From NCBI GenBank assembly GCA_023426545.1, contig JAFAAN010000149.1, positions 1 to 64,000 of the forward strand: a stretch of 64,000 bases of DNA. The letters are read 5' to 3'. The position numbers were made by a program, and so were the translations under genes. The first letter of the stretch is position 1, and the number at the start of each line of letters is the position of its first letter. Below the pieces are notes generated by a model that searched no databases, had not been told where the DNA came from, and worked only from the letters and a program-made list of their open reading frames with translations. Shown piece after piece: positions 34,171 to 44,495 of this stretch. The stretch comes from Pseudomonadota bacterium. GTDB lineage: Bacteria; Myxococcota; Myxococcia; Myxococcales; Myxococcaceae.

Positions 34171-34584
34171 CTACTGGAGGATGGCGCACTGGGCGAAGCG
34201 CTTCACCATCGTCAGCAGCTCGCGCAGGGCCGGGTCGTGCTGGCTGTTGCGCAGCTTCAGCACCGTGACGAAGCGGCGCAGCTGCGAGTCCAGCTCGGCC
34301 TGGCGCACGAAGAGGATGTTCTCCGCCACCATGGAGATGCCCTTCATCGGGAACTTCACCTCGGGACCGAACGCGGAGGTCGACTCGACAGAGTAGAGCA
34401 GCGTCACGCCGCGCATGCGGCACTCGTTGACCAGCGCGGCCAGGAAGCGGGAGACCCGCGACTGCCGGAGGGCCGCCCGGCGAAGCGCGTCGTAGCCGTC
34501 GAGGAAGAGGCGGCGGACGCCGTGGGGGAAGGCGCGCTGCACGGTGGGTGCAGCGCCGCCCGTGGTTGCGTGGCCGGCCTTGCC
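34171..34584 (-). pseudogene. C-terminal remnant of a KaiC-like ATPase
   Basis: The frame encodes about 123 residues that match only the last third of a KaiC/RadA-like ATPase: RLFLDGYDALRRAALR (Walker B-like), RFLAALVNECRMRGVTLLYS, FPMKGISMVAENILFVRQAE, and VTVLKLRNSQHDPALREL. Walker A and about 300 upstream residues are absent. The frame is continuous with the preceding lipoprotein gene: its TGA at 34585-34587 is the only stop in between, and there is no ribosome site at the GTG (34542). It looks like a deletion that joined the lipoprotein gene to the end of a kaiC-like gene. It is probably not functional. Confidence 0.65.
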
Positions 34585-35127
34585 TCAGGAGCCGCAGTCC
34601 TCGGCGTAGAAGTCCGCCGAGAACGTCGTCGTGTCCGGGCAGCCCGCGCGAGTGGCCGTCACCCACAGCGTGAAGTAGCCCACCGAGGTGGCGGAGAGGA
34701 TGACGTTCGTGCCCGTGGTGCTGTGCAGGTCCGCGTAGTTGCTCGACCACGTGTACGTCACGCCGGACTCCGAGCCGCTGAGGGCGTAGCGGCCGAAGGG
34801 GTGGCGCGAGGGGTAGCACACCGGGATGTTCTCCCGGATGGTCTGCGCCAGCGGCGCGCACGGGCGGCAGAGGTGCGGCACGCCATCACACGTGACGGAG
34901 GTGGCGGTGGACTGGCAGTTGCCGGACGGGCTGGAGCACTGGAGCGTGGAGCTGTCGGCGCAGTTGAGCGTCACCGTGCAAGCGCTGAAGGCCTGCACGT
35001 TGCCCTCGGCGCTGGCCGCTTCGAGCGCCGGCGCGGGCCCCTCAGAAGGCAACTCCTCGACGCCGCCACAGGCGGTGGCGAGCAGGAGGGTGGACAGCAC
35101 GGCCAGGGGGATGTGGATGCGCGGCAT
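34585..35127 (-). CDS. Cys-rich lipoprotein, hypothetical
   Basis: 180 residues. The lipobox is LLLATACGGVEE (Cys20). The mature part has about nine Cys, spaced as NCADSSTLQCSSPSGNCQST, TCDGVPHLCRPCAPL, and a terminal EDCGS; they probably form disulfides outside the cytoplasm. The C-terminal half (VTYTWSSNYADLHSTTGTNV, LSATSVGYFTLWVTATRAGC) looks like an Ig-like or PKD-type beta domain. Myxobacteria carry many such surface lipoproteins. Function unknown. It lies directly upstream of the KaiC-like remnant. Confidence 0.78.
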   Translation of the reverse strand: MPRIHIPLAVLSTLLLATACGGVEELPSEGPAPALEAASAEGNVQAFSACTVTLNCADSSTLQCSSPSGNCQSTATSVTCDGVPHLCRPCAPLAQTIRENIPVCYPSRHPFGRYALSGSESGVTYTWSSNYADLHSTTGTNVILSATSVGYFTLWVTATRAGCPDTTTFSADFYAEDCGS

Positions 35128-35317
35128 GGTGGCTCCAGTCAGGGAGGACGTGGGTTATTTCCTGCAAAGCTGGAGTTTCTCAGATGTCGTGTGGCGCAAT
35201 CCAGGGCGGGCGGCCGGTGGAATCGACGGCCGCGCTTGTCCTGCCTTCGCCGGGTGTGACATGGGGCCGAGGAGGACCCGAGGCTCCCTTCCGCGCCTCC
35301 GCTCATCGAGGCACTGA

Positions 35318-36703
35318 ATGGACTTCTCCTCGCTTTCGCTCGCTCCGCCCCTGCTCCAGGTGCTCCAGGAGCTCGACTTCCAGACGGCCACGCCCATCCA
35401 GGCGCAGAGCATCCCGGTGCTGCTCCAGGGCAGGGACCTCGTCGGCCAGGCGCAGACGGGCAGCGGCAAGACGGCGGCCTTCGCGCTGCCGCTCCTCCAG
35501 AAGGTCCAGTTGCAGCACCGCCGGGTGCAGGCGCTGGTGCTGTGCCCGACGCGGGAGCTGTGCGCCCAGGTGGCGGGAGAAATCCGCCGGCTGGGGCGGC
35601 GGCTGCCGGGGCTCCAGGTGCTGGTGCTGGCGGGAGGCCAGCCCATCCGCCCGCAGCTGGAGGCGCTGGAGAAGGGCGCGCACCTGGCGGTGGGAACGCC
35701 GGGCCGGGTGATGGATGTGCTGGACCGCGAGGCGCTGGAGACGCGGCAGCTGTCCACGGTGGTGCTGGACGAGGCGGACCGGATGCTCGACATGGGCTTC
35801 CGCGAGGACATGGAGCGCATCCTCGGGGCCATGCCGTCGCGGCGGCAGACGGTGCTCTTCTCCGCCACCTTCCCGCCGGACATCGAGGCGCTCAGCCGCG
35901 CCTTCCAGCGTCAACCCGTCCGCGTCACGGTGGAGGCCACCACCGCGGGGCCCGACATCCAGCAGGTGCGCTACGACTGCGAGCCGGAGGAGAAGCAGGC
36001 CCTGCTGCTGCGCATCCTCCGGCACTACCAGCCGGCATCCGCCATCGTCTTCTGCAACCTCAAGGCAACGGTGGTGGAGTTGAAGAAGTCGCTCTCCGCG
36101 TCGGGCGTCAGCGTGGACGGGCTCCAGGGAGATTTGGAGCAGTTCGAGCGTGACCGGGTGATGGCGAAGTTCCGCAACCAGAGCACGCGGGTGCTCATCG
36201 CCACGGACGTGGCGGGACGCGGCATCGACGTGGAGGCGCTGGATGCCGTCATCAACTTCGACCTGCCCATGCAGGCCGAGCCCTACGTGCACCGCATCGG
36301 ACGCACCGGACGGGCGGGGCGCGCGGGCCTGGCCGTCTCCATCGTCACGCCGCGGGATGGCCGCAAGGTGGACGACATCGAGCTGGCCACCGGCGTGAAG
36401 CTGGAGCGCGGGGACGTGGCGTCACTGCCCTCGGCGGACCCTCGCAACGCGGTGTCCCTGGAGTCGACGTGGGACACGCTCTACATCTCCGCCGGACGCA
36501 AGGACAAGATGAGGCCCGGCGACATCCTGGGCGCGCTCACGGGCGAGGCGGGCGGACTCAACGCGACCGACGTGGGCAAGATTGAAATCCAGGACCACGT
36601 GGCCTACGTCGCCGTCGCCCGGCGCGTGTCGCGGGTGGCCTTCCAGCGGCTGAGCGAGGGCCGCATCAAGGGCCGCCGTCACAAAATCGAGCGCGTGAAG
36701 TAG
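35318..36703 (+). CDS. dbpA: DEAD-box RNA helicase DbpA
   Basis: 461 residues from ATG 35318, with GAGG 7 bases upstream. All helicase motifs are present: Q motif ATPIQAQSIP, motif I AQTGSGKTAA, Ia PTRELCAQ, Ib TPGRVMD, II LDEADRMLD, III SATF, V ATDVAGRGIDVEAL, VI HRIGRTGRAGR. The C-terminal 75 residues (KDKMRPGDILGALTGEAGGL, VGKIEIQDHVAYVAVARR) are the DbpA RNA-binding domain. In E. coli this domain recognises hairpin 92 of 23S rRNA and directs the enzyme to 50S subunit assembly. It is convergent with the GTPase gene. Confidence 0.94.
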   Translation: MDFSSLSLAPPLLQVLQELDFQTATPIQAQSIPVLLQGRDLVGQAQTGSGKTAAFALPLLQKVQLQHRRVQALVLCPTRELCAQVAGEIRRLGRRLPGLQVLVLAGGQPIRPQLEALEKGAHLAVGTPGRVMDVLDREALETRQLSTVVLDEADRMLDMGFREDMERILGAMPSRRQTVLFSATFPPDIEALSRAFQRQPVRVTVEATTAGPDIQQVRYDCEPEEKQALLLRILRHYQPASAIVFCNLKATVVELKKSLSASGVSVDGLQGDLEQFERDRVMAKFRNQSTRVLIATDVAGRGIDVEALDAVINFDLPMQAEPYVHRIGRTGRAGRAGLAVSIVTPRDGRKVDDIELATGVKLERGDVASLPSADPRNAVSLESTWDTLYISAGRKDKMRPGDILGALTGEAGGLNATDVGKIEIQDHVAYVAVARRVSRVAFQRLSEGRIKGRRHKIERVK

Positions 36704-36712
36704 CCCTGGCGT

Positions 36713-37798
36713 CTACGCGGCGCCGCGCAGGGACATCTCCTCGCGGAAGGCCTGGATGACCTCTTCCTCCGTGGGCAACTCGCCACAGCGCTTCTCCATC
36801 AACTTGGAGAGGACGGCGACGTAGGCCTCGCCGAACAGCGTGGTGAGCGCGGTGGCGGTGGTGGCGGAGATGAGCGCGCCAATCGCCGTGCCTGGGCCGG
36901 GGACGAGCTTCAGCAGGCCGGAGACGATGGACTGGCCGGTGAAGGTGGCGCCCAGGCCGGTGATGCTTGCGCCCACCAGCGTGGAGAGGAAGGCCTCCGT
37001 CAGCGGGAGGCCGAAGACGCTACTCACCCCCGCCAGCATTCCGACCTGCGTGGGGACGAGCAGGGCGGCGTCGGCGAAAGGGATGGGGACGGCTCCAATG
37101 AGGCCGGCGGCGGCCGCCGCGCTGGCGACGATGCCGTGCGCGCGCTTGCGCTTCTGGCCGATACTCACACGCTGGGCGGCGGCGAAGGCGTTGCGCTGGG
37201 CTTCGGGGACCAGCTCCATGGTGAGCTCGACGAGCTCGACCAGGCCCTTGGGCTGGAGCGTATGGCCCTCGTCGTCCGTCTCCTGGAGCGCGCGCACGCG
37301 CATGACGTTGCGGGCCATGGGCAGCAGCTTCTGCACCTCCGCGCGGAAGCCCTGGTCGCTGCGCGCCTTGGTGATGACGACCACCACCGGCATGTGCCGC
37401 GCGAGCATCTCCGCCGCCTTCACGTCACCGTCCTCCACGCGGCGCGAGTCCTCGCTGATGCACAACCAGGCGCAGTGCAGGTGGCGCGTGGCGTCCGCTT
37501 CCTTCGCGCGCGCGGCCACCAGCTCCTCCAGCAGCTTCAGCGTCTCTTGAAAGGCGCCCAGCTCCAGGCCGCGGGTGTCGAGGATGCTGACGGGGATGCC
37601 GTCCTTCGTGTACTCGCGCGTCTCCTTCGTGACGGGGCGGCCCTGGCCGGTGTCCGCGATGCGGCCGTGGAACACCGCGTTGACCAGCGTGCTCTTGCCC
37701 ACGCCGCTGCGCCCCGCAATGACGATGTTGACCCGTCCGCGCTTGCGGAAGGCCTCTTCGACCTGCTTGCGGATCTCCTCCGCCAGATGGATGTCCAT
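36713..37798 (-). CDS. GTPase with DUF697 (YcjF-like) membrane domain
   Basis: 361 residues from ATG 37796-37798. GTPase motifs: G1 IAGRSGVGKSTLVN (29-39), G3 LDTRGLELG near 69, G4 ITKARSDQG near 140. A region of hydrophobic segments from about 215 (GIVASAAAAAGLIGAVPIPF, AALLVPTQVGMLAGVSSVFG, SITGLGATFTGQSIVSGLLK) is the DUF697 module. Related proteins form membrane-associated GTPases of the dynamin-like or YcjX/YcjF set, and the role here is unknown. A 200-base gap (37799-37998) separates it from the BatA gene; I see nothing in that gap. Confidence 0.86.
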   Translation of the reverse strand: MDIHLAEEIRKQVEEAFRKRGRVNIVIAGRSGVGKSTLVNAVFHGRIADTGQGRPVTKETREYTKDGIPVSILDTRGLELGAFQETLKLLEELVAARAKEADATRHLHCAWLCISEDSRRVEDGDVKAAEMLARHMPVVVVITKARSDQGFRAEVQKLLPMARNVMRVRALQETDDEGHTLQPKGLVELVELTMELVPEAQRNAFAAAQRVSIGQKRKRAHGIVASAAAAAGLIGAVPIPFADAALLVPTQVGMLAGVSSVFGLPLTEAFLSTLVGASITGLGATFTGQSIVSGLLKLVPGPGTAIGALISATTATALTTLFGEAYVAVLSKLMEKRCGELPTEEEVIQAFREEMSLRGAA

Positions 37799-37998
37799 GG
37801 GCTGTCGCCGCCTCCGCCGGCGCGTCCTCCCGGGCGTGCGCGCGGGAGCGGGCACCAGCGTAACGGAAAGGCCGCGCGCGGCGGTGCCCGGACCGTGAGC
37901 GGGGCGGCTCTCCCGGCGGCTGTGCGTGCGGGCATCGGAGCCCTCCACGCGGCGCCCCCCTGCGCTCCAGGGGACGCGCCGGCTCCGGGGCGGAGCGG

Positions 37999-40098
37999 CT
38001 ACTTGCGCAGCAGCGTGCCCTCGAAGAAGAACGCGAGGCAGGCGGCCAGGATGAGCCACGTCCACAGCGGCACGGACGGCTTGTCCGCGTCACCCGTGGA
38101 CGCCTTCACCGTCTCCTCTCCGAAGTAGGCGGTGAGGGTGTCCAACGGCACGCGGCCCAGGTCGCTCTCGGACGGGTCGAGCACGGCGGCGAAGGACAGG
38201 TCCGGCTGCACCTTCCCGTCCGCACCGAGGACGGAGTACACGCCCGGCTCCAATACCGGCCCGGCCACCAGCGAGCCGTCCGGCTGCTCCTTCACGGACA
38301 CCTCGGCGCCGTCGGGCGCGCGGACCGCGGACACCTTCTGCGCGCCTTCGGGGCGCAGCGTCGCGCCCTCGCCCACGCGCACCCGCACCTCCTCGCGCTC
38401 GTCCAGCGAGCCGGTGAGGTACGCGGCGAAGCGCTGCATCAGCGGCAGGAAGGACGTGCGGATGGCGAAGTCGCTCCAGTCGCGGTCCACGGTGCTGGTG
38501 AGGAGCGCCACGCGCCCCTTGCCCCTGCGCGCCACCGCCACCGCGGGCGCGCCGTCCTCGTACGTGGCCAGCACCTGGCTGGCGCCCGAGGCCCCCGGGT
38601 TGTCCGCCTCCAGCAGCATGTACTTGTAGAAGCGCGCGCCCACGAGCCCCTCCTCCGCCCGCCCGGTGAAGGGCGCGAAGAGGACGTGCTCCACGGACAC
38701 CTGCGCCAGCCGCGCGCTCCGGGTGTCCGCGTCCGGGTCGTCGCGCTCGGCGCTGGTGCGCACCAGCCGCAGCGGGCGGGGCAGCACCGCGCCCAGGCGC
38801 TGGTTGTACGCGTCCGGGTTCACCCGGTCGCCCATGCTGATGAAGAGGCCGCCGCCCTTCTCCACGAAGGCCGCCAGCTTCTCGGCCTCGTCGGCCCCCG
38901 GCGCGGGCACGTTGAGCAGCAGCACCAAATCGTAGGCGGAGAAGTCCTCGCGCAGGCCCACCTCCGCGTCGCGCGTGGACACCTCCACCGGCGAGCCCGG
39001 CGCGGTGAGGGCCGCGTCCACGAAGAAGGCCTCGTCCCGGTAGCGCGTCGCGTGGGGCGAGCCATTCACCACCAGCGCCTTCAGCGCCCGGGGCACCGGC
39101 AGCACGAACGAGCGCCGGTCATCCTCCACCAGGGCGTCGGGCGCCAGCGCCACCTGCCCCAGCACCGTGCCGCCTTGCGGGAATCGCACGGTGAGCGTCT
39201 TCTGCGTCGTGCCGCCCGGGGGGATGTCCACGAAGCCCTTGGCCAGCGTGGACTCGCCCACGCGCACCACGGCCTCCAGGTCCTTCACCGGCTCGGCGCC
39301 GAAGTTGCGCACCGTGAAGGTGAACTGGAACGTGCGCGGACCCGCCTGCAGCGCGGGCTCCACCTTGAGGTCGACGATGGCGCGGTTGCCCAGCACCTCG
39401 TGGCCCTCGGCCGCGTCGCGCAGCACCACCTCCGGCTTCACCGGCGCGCCCGTGGGGCCCTTCACCGTGGGCGGCGGCGCCTCCAGCCGGAAGGCCGCGG
39501 CCGTCATGTCGGAGACCAGCACCAGCCGCTTGGCCGGCATGGGGCTCTCCTCCAGGGCGCGCGCCGCCATGTCCAGGCAGCGCGACAGGTCCGCGGTGCC
39601 GTAGGTGGCCCTGGCCTCGTCCACCAGCGAGCGCAGGCGGCCCCGGTCGAAGCCGGGCGGCGGGGGCGCGGCGGGCGCCTGCGTGCACACCAGCAGCGTG
39701 GCGGGCTCCTCCGGCAGCAGGTCCTTCAGCGCGTCGCGCGCTTCGTCCCGGGCGCGCTCGAAGTTGGACGTGCCGTCGGACCAGCGCATGGACAGCGACG
39801 CGTCCAGGATGATGGCCGTGGCCGCGGGGCCCTTCACCGCCTGCGCCGCGGCGGCGTCGCGCGTCAGCTCGGGCCGGGCCAGGGCAATGGGGATGGCCAG
39901 CAGGATGAGCGTGCGCAGCGCGTACAGCAGCAGGCGCTTGAGCTTGAGGCGGCTGGCGGTGCGCTTCTGGCTGCGCAGCACGAAGGCCAGCGGCCCGAAG
40001 GCGTGCGGCCGGGGGCGGCGCCGGTCGAACAGGTGCACCAGCAGGGGGATGAGGGCGCCCAGCGCGCCCAGCAGCATCCACGGATTGCCGAACGTCAC
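37999..40098 (-). CDS. BatA/VWA-domain membrane protein
   Basis: 699 residues. The N-terminus is the BatA-type anchor: NPWMLLGALGALIPLLVHLF, LKRLLLYALRTLILLAIPIA. A von Willebrand A-like domain follows (TAIILDASLSMRWSDGTSNF near 94, with a MIDAS-like DxSxS). Then comes a long extracytoplasmic region with a glutamine-amidotransferase-like section (VEKGGGLFISMGDRVNPDAY near 414). A C-terminal membrane helix ends in Lys (WTWLILAACLAFFFEGTLLR). It overlaps the DUF58 gene by 4 bases. Together with moxR and DUF58 it forms the operon type often linked to envelope stress or protein-complex assembly. Confidence 0.88.
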   Translation of the reverse strand: MTFGNPWMLLGALGALIPLLVHLFDRRRPRPHAFGPLAFVLRSQKRTASRLKLKRLLLYALRTLILLAIPIALARPELTRDAAAAQAVKGPAATAIILDASLSMRWSDGTSNFERARDEARDALKDLLPEEPATLLVCTQAPAAPPPPGFDRGRLRSLVDEARATYGTADLSRCLDMAARALEESPMPAKRLVLVSDMTAAAFRLEAPPPTVKGPTGAPVKPEVVLRDAAEGHEVLGNRAIVDLKVEPALQAGPRTFQFTFTVRNFGAEPVKDLEAVVRVGESTLAKGFVDIPPGGTTQKTLTVRFPQGGTVLGQVALAPDALVEDDRRSFVLPVPRALKALVVNGSPHATRYRDEAFFVDAALTAPGSPVEVSTRDAEVGLREDFSAYDLVLLLNVPAPGADEAEKLAAFVEKGGGLFISMGDRVNPDAYNQRLGAVLPRPLRLVRTSAERDDPDADTRSARLAQVSVEHVLFAPFTGRAEEGLVGARFYKYMLLEADNPGASGASQVLATYEDGAPAVAVARRGKGRVALLTSTVDRDWSDFAIRTSFLPLMQRFAAYLTGSLDEREEVRVRVGEGATLRPEGAQKVSAVRAPDGAEVSVKEQPDGSLVAGPVLEPGVYSVLGADGKVQPDLSFAAVLDPSESDLGRVPLDTLTAYFGEETVKASTGDADKPSVPLWTWLILAACLAFFFEGTLLRK

Positions 40099-40973
40099 CG
40101 GCGCCTCCCGCGCCGCGCCAGGTACCGCAGCAGCACGTCATCGAGCTTGTCGTCGGTGCGCACCAGCTCGTAGTCCACGTCCGCCTCGGCGCAGGCGGCC
40201 TTCGCGCTCGCCAGGAAGGCGCCGAACTCCTCCAGGTAGCTCTCCTTGATTTCGCGCGGGTTCACCTCGATGCGGCCCTCGCCCTCCATGTCGAGGAAGA
40301 GCGTGGGGTCGTCGAAGGGGAACGTCAGCTCCGCCGGGTCCACCAGGTGGAACACGGACACGTCGTTCTTGCGCTGCCGCAGCGCGAGGATGCGGCGCAG
40401 GGCGTCCTGGTTCTCATCCAGCAGGTCTGACAGCACGACGACGCTGGAGCGCCGGGGCAGCACCTCCGCCAGGTGGTCCGCCGCGCTGCCCAGGTCCGTG
40501 GCGCCGTTGGGCGCGGTGTGCTCCAGCGTGTCCAGCAGCACGTTGAGGTGCCCGGCCGACGCGCGCGGCGGCACGTCCTTCCACTTGCCGCCCGCCATCA
40601 GCGCGAGGCCGGCCGCGTCCTGCTGGCGCACCAGCAGGTAGCACAGCGCGCCGGCCAGCGTGGTGGCCACGTCCAGCTTGCTCAGCGCGCCGCTGCGGTA
40701 GCCCATGGAGGCGGACGCATCCACCACCATGACGGCGCGCAGGTTCGTTTCGTGCTCGAAGCGCTTGACGTAGTACTTGTCGAACTTGCCGTAGGCCTTC
40801 CAGTCCAGGTGGCGGAGCTCGTCGCCCGGGGCGTACTCCTTGTGCTCCGCGAACTCCACGCTCTGCCCCTGGTGGGGGCTCTTGTGGAGGCCGGACAGCA
40901 CGCCCTCCATCACCGCGCGGGCGCGCAGCTTCACTCCCTGGAGGCGGGCCAGTGTCTGGGCGTCGAGCAGCAT
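40095..40973 (-). CDS. DUF58 domain protein
   Basis: 292 residues. The DUF58 signature is clear: FAEHKEYAPGDELRHLDWKA near 41, YVKRFEHETNLRAVMVVDAS near 68 with the VWA-like DASASMGYR. It is soluble and probably works with the MoxR ATPase, whose gene lies 15 bases upstream. Its stop overlaps the BatA start (4 bases), so moxR-DUF58-BatA is a coupled operon. Substrate of the complex unknown. Confidence 0.92.
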   Translation of the reverse strand: MLLDAQTLARLQGVKLRARAVMEGVLSGLHKSPHQGQSVEFAEHKEYAPGDELRHLDWKAYGKFDKYYVKRFEHETNLRAVMVVDASASMGYRSGALSKLDVATTLAGALCYLLVRQQDAAGLALMAGGKWKDVPPRASAGHLNVLLDTLEHTAPNGATDLGSAADHLAEVLPRRSSVVVLSDLLDENQDALRRILALRQRKNDVSVFHLVDPAELTFPFDDPTLFLDMEGEGRIEVNPREIKESYLEEFGAFLASAKAACAEADVDYELVRTDDKLDDVLLRYLARRGRRR

Positions 40974-40988
40974 GGCGCGGCCCTGGGC

Positions 40989-42017
<1,029 letters not shown>

Positions 42018-42290
42018 GGCAGGGTTCTCTTAGTTCGTGGGCGGCGCTGGGACCAACGGTTTCCGCCACCCGGGCGCCAGGGCGTGCGCTGCCAACGGTT
42101 CGTGGGGCGGCCTATTCCGCTGCCATACACCCCGGCACGCTGGGGTACATGGACGCGCTGAGCGCCTGCACGCCCCCCAAACATGTGACAGTGGCCCCGG
42201 GCCCGGGGGGAATGCCGGGGGCTGGACACGCTGCTTAGGTTCCCAAGGCCTCGCTTCCGGCGGACGGGAGCGGGCTCCTTGGAGAACAGC

Positions 42291-43655
42291 ATGGGGTCAT
42301 TTCGGCGTGGTGGACGTGGCAGCCGCTGGGCGGGGCTTCTTCCAGCCGTCCTGCTGGGGGTGGCGGGCGGGTGTGGCGGCGTCAGCGGGGAGGAGGGGAG
42401 CGTTGCCGGCAGGGGCGGCGATGAGGCCGCGCCGAGCGCCCCCGCGGAGCCCGCGCCCCCGCGGGACACCCCGGGGGGCCCCAAGCGCCCCGCGCCCGCC
42501 GAGGTGGCCCCACCCTGGAGCCAGTTGGTGGGTGGGCCGCAGGACGACCTCGGCACGGGCGTGGCCTCGGCCCCTTCTGGGGACGTGGCGGTGGTGGTGT
42601 CCAGCACGCCGCGCCAGGACGGTGACCGCGAGCCGGTGGAGGGCGAGAAGCTGGCGCTGACGCTGGCGCGCTACTCGGCGGATGGGGCGCCGCGCTGGTC
42701 GCGTGAGTGGGTGCGCAACCGCTTCTCCGACACGCGCGTGGCGGCGAGTGATGGAGCGACGTTCCTGTCGGGCAACGCGTTCCTCTACTCGGCGGACTTC
42801 GGGCTCGGTGAGGCGCAGGACGGCTTCCTGGTGAAGTTCGACGAGGCGGGGGCCCCTGTGTGGCAGCACCGCGTGGGGCAGAAGGTCTACGCCATTGCCG
42901 CGGACGCGCGGGGCGGTGTGCTGGCCGCGGGGGAGGAGTGGGAAGGCGAGACGGTCGAGGACCCCGTGCTCACGCGCTACGCCGCGGACGGCTCCGTGCA
43001 ATGGACGCGGCGCTTCCGGGGCGCGCACCTGGACACCGCGCTGCACGCGGCGGCGCTGGCGTCGTCGGGACGGGCGGTGCTCGCGGGGCAGCTCGTGGAC
43101 AGGCTGGAGGTGGATGGCCAGACGTTCGGCACGCCCGGGGGACGCGGCTTCGTGGTGCTCGTGTTCGACGCGTCCGGACGCCTGCTGTGGGGCAGGGAGG
43201 CGCCCGGCGCGAAGGGGCGCATCACCTCGGTGGCGGTGGCCGCGGATGGCACCGTCGTGGCGGCGGGTGACTTCATTGGCGCGCTGGTGTGGGGGGAGGC
43301 GGCGCTCGGCTCGCCGGGGACCTTCGTGCTGACCGCGGCAGCGGACGGGAGCCCGGGCTGGGTGCGGCAGCCCGCATGCGGCCCCGTGACGGAGCTGGGC
43401 GTGTCCGTCGCCGTGGAGGACTCGGGCGCGGTGGCGGTGGCGTGTGACAGCGCGCTGACGCGCTACGACAGCTCGGGGACGTGGCTGGGCGAGCAGGCGC
43501 TCGTGGCCGAGCCCTGCGCCAGCGGGGTGTGCTCGCTGACCACGGCGGGGGTGGCCGCGGTCGACGGGCGTGGGCTCGCCGTCACGGGCTGGCAGCGTGA
43601 TGGCGCGGGCGACACCTGGAACCAGGATGCCTTCCTCCGGCTCGTGGTGCCGTAG
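42291..43655 (+). CDS. Secreted lipoprotein with beta-propeller-like repeats
   Basis: 454 residues from ATG 42291, with GGAGA 6 bases upstream. The lipobox is LLGVAGGCGGVS. An Ala/Pro/Gly-rich spacer (to about residue 75) precedes repeats of about 50 residues with patterns such as LTLARYSADGAPRWSREW, FLVKFDEAGAPVWQHRVG, LTRYAADGSVQWTRRFRG, VVLVFDASGRLLWGREAP and LTRYDSSGTWLGE. These are typical of SBBP/PQQ-like beta-propeller repeats in myxobacterial surface proteins. No enzyme active site is visible, so it is probably structural or a binding protein. Confidence 0.83.
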   Translation: MGSFRRGGRGSRWAGLLPAVLLGVAGGCGGVSGEEGSVAGRGGDEAAPSAPAEPAPPRDTPGGPKRPAPAEVAPPWSQLVGGPQDDLGTGVASAPSGDVAVVVSSTPRQDGDREPVEGEKLALTLARYSADGAPRWSREWVRNRFSDTRVAASDGATFLSGNAFLYSADFGLGEAQDGFLVKFDEAGAPVWQHRVGQKVYAIAADARGGVLAAGEEWEGETVEDPVLTRYAADGSVQWTRRFRGAHLDTALHAAALASSGRAVLAGQLVDRLEVDGQTFGTPGGRGFVVLVFDASGRLLWGREAPGAKGRITSVAVAADGTVVAAGDFIGALVWGEAALGSPGTFVLTAAADGSPGWVRQPACGPVTELGVSVAVEDSGAVAVACDSALTRYDSSGTWLGEQALVAEPCASGVCSLTTAGVAAVDGRGLAVTGWQRDGAGDTWNQDAFLRLVVP

Positions 43656-43682
43656 CCGCGGAGGCCGCTACAGTGCGCGGCC

Positions 43683-44474
43683 ATGTCCGCCGCTACCGCA
43701 GAGGTCCTTCTCGAGGTGGAGGGTGCCGTCGCCACCCTCACCCTCAACGACACCGCCCGCCGCAACGTGATGACGCCCGAGCTGGGAGACGCGCTCCGGG
43801 CGCGTGTCGAGGCGCTGAAGGGGCGTGCAGACGTCCGCGCTGTCGTGCTCACCGGTGCGGGAGGCGCCTTCTCCGCTGGCGGGGACCTGAAGATGCTGGA
43901 GCGGCTGCGCCAGGCGTCCTTCGAGGAGTCGCGCACCTTCATGCTGGACTTCTATGCGCGCTATCTCAGCGTGCTGGACCTGCCCGTCCCCGTCATCGCG
44001 GCGGTGGACGGCCCGGCGATTGGCGCGGGCCTGTGCGTGGCGCTGGCGTGTGACCTGTGCCTCGTGGCCGAGGATTCCAAGCTGGCGCTGAACTTCGTCC
44101 AGCTGGGGCTGCATCCGGGCATGGGCGCCACGTATCTGGCGCCGCGCCGGGCGGGGGCGCAGGCCGCCGCCGAGCTGCTGCTCACCGGCCGCCGCTTCGA
44201 TGGCCGGGAGGCGGTGAGGCTGGGGCTGGCGCTGGAGGCGGCGCCCGCGGGGCAGGTGCTCGCGCGGGCCCGGGAGCTGGCGGGGCGGATCGCCGCGAAC
44301 GCGCCGCTCGCCGTGCGCGCGCTGAAGCAGCGGCTGGGAATGGACCGCGCGGAGCTCCAGCGGGCGCTGGAGGAAGAGGCGCGCTTCCAGGCGGAGAGCT
44401 ACGGCAGCCAGGACCTGGGAGAGGGCCTGGCCGCGGCCGCCGCGCGCCGGGCGCCCGTGTTCGAGGGGCGCTGA
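43683..44474 (+). CDS. Enoyl-CoA hydratase/isomerase family protein
   Basis: 263 residues from ATG 43683. It starts 28 bases after the lipoprotein stop. Crotonase-fold motifs: VATLTLNDTARRNVMTPEL near 16, the oxyanion loop GAGGAFSAGGDLKMLE near 58, and AAVDGPAIGAGLCVALACDL near 106, with FVQLGLHPGMGATYLAPR near 137. The catalytic Glu of canonical hydratases is not clear at the second position (LHPGMGATY), so it may be an isomerase or act on another CoA thioester. It probably serves fatty-acid or branched-chain breakdown, abundant in myxobacteria. Confidence 0.9.
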   Translation: MSAATAEVLLEVEGAVATLTLNDTARRNVMTPELGDALRARVEALKGRADVRAVVLTGAGGAFSAGGDLKMLERLRQASFEESRTFMLDFYARYLSVLDLPVPVIAAVDGPAIGAGLCVALACDLCLVAEDSKLALNFVQLGLHPGMGATYLAPRRAGAQAAAELLLTGRRFDGREAVRLGLALEAAPAGQVLARARELAGRIAANAPLAVRALKQRLGMDRAELQRALEEEARFQAESYGSQDLGEGLAAAAARRAPVFEGR

Positions 44475-44495
44475 GCCGGCGCGGCGAGGCGCGCG

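Noticed and set aside
42018..42290. Small gene between moxR and the repeat lipoprotein
   Set aside because: No frame with a ribosome site and protein-like composition; treated as a divergent promoter region.
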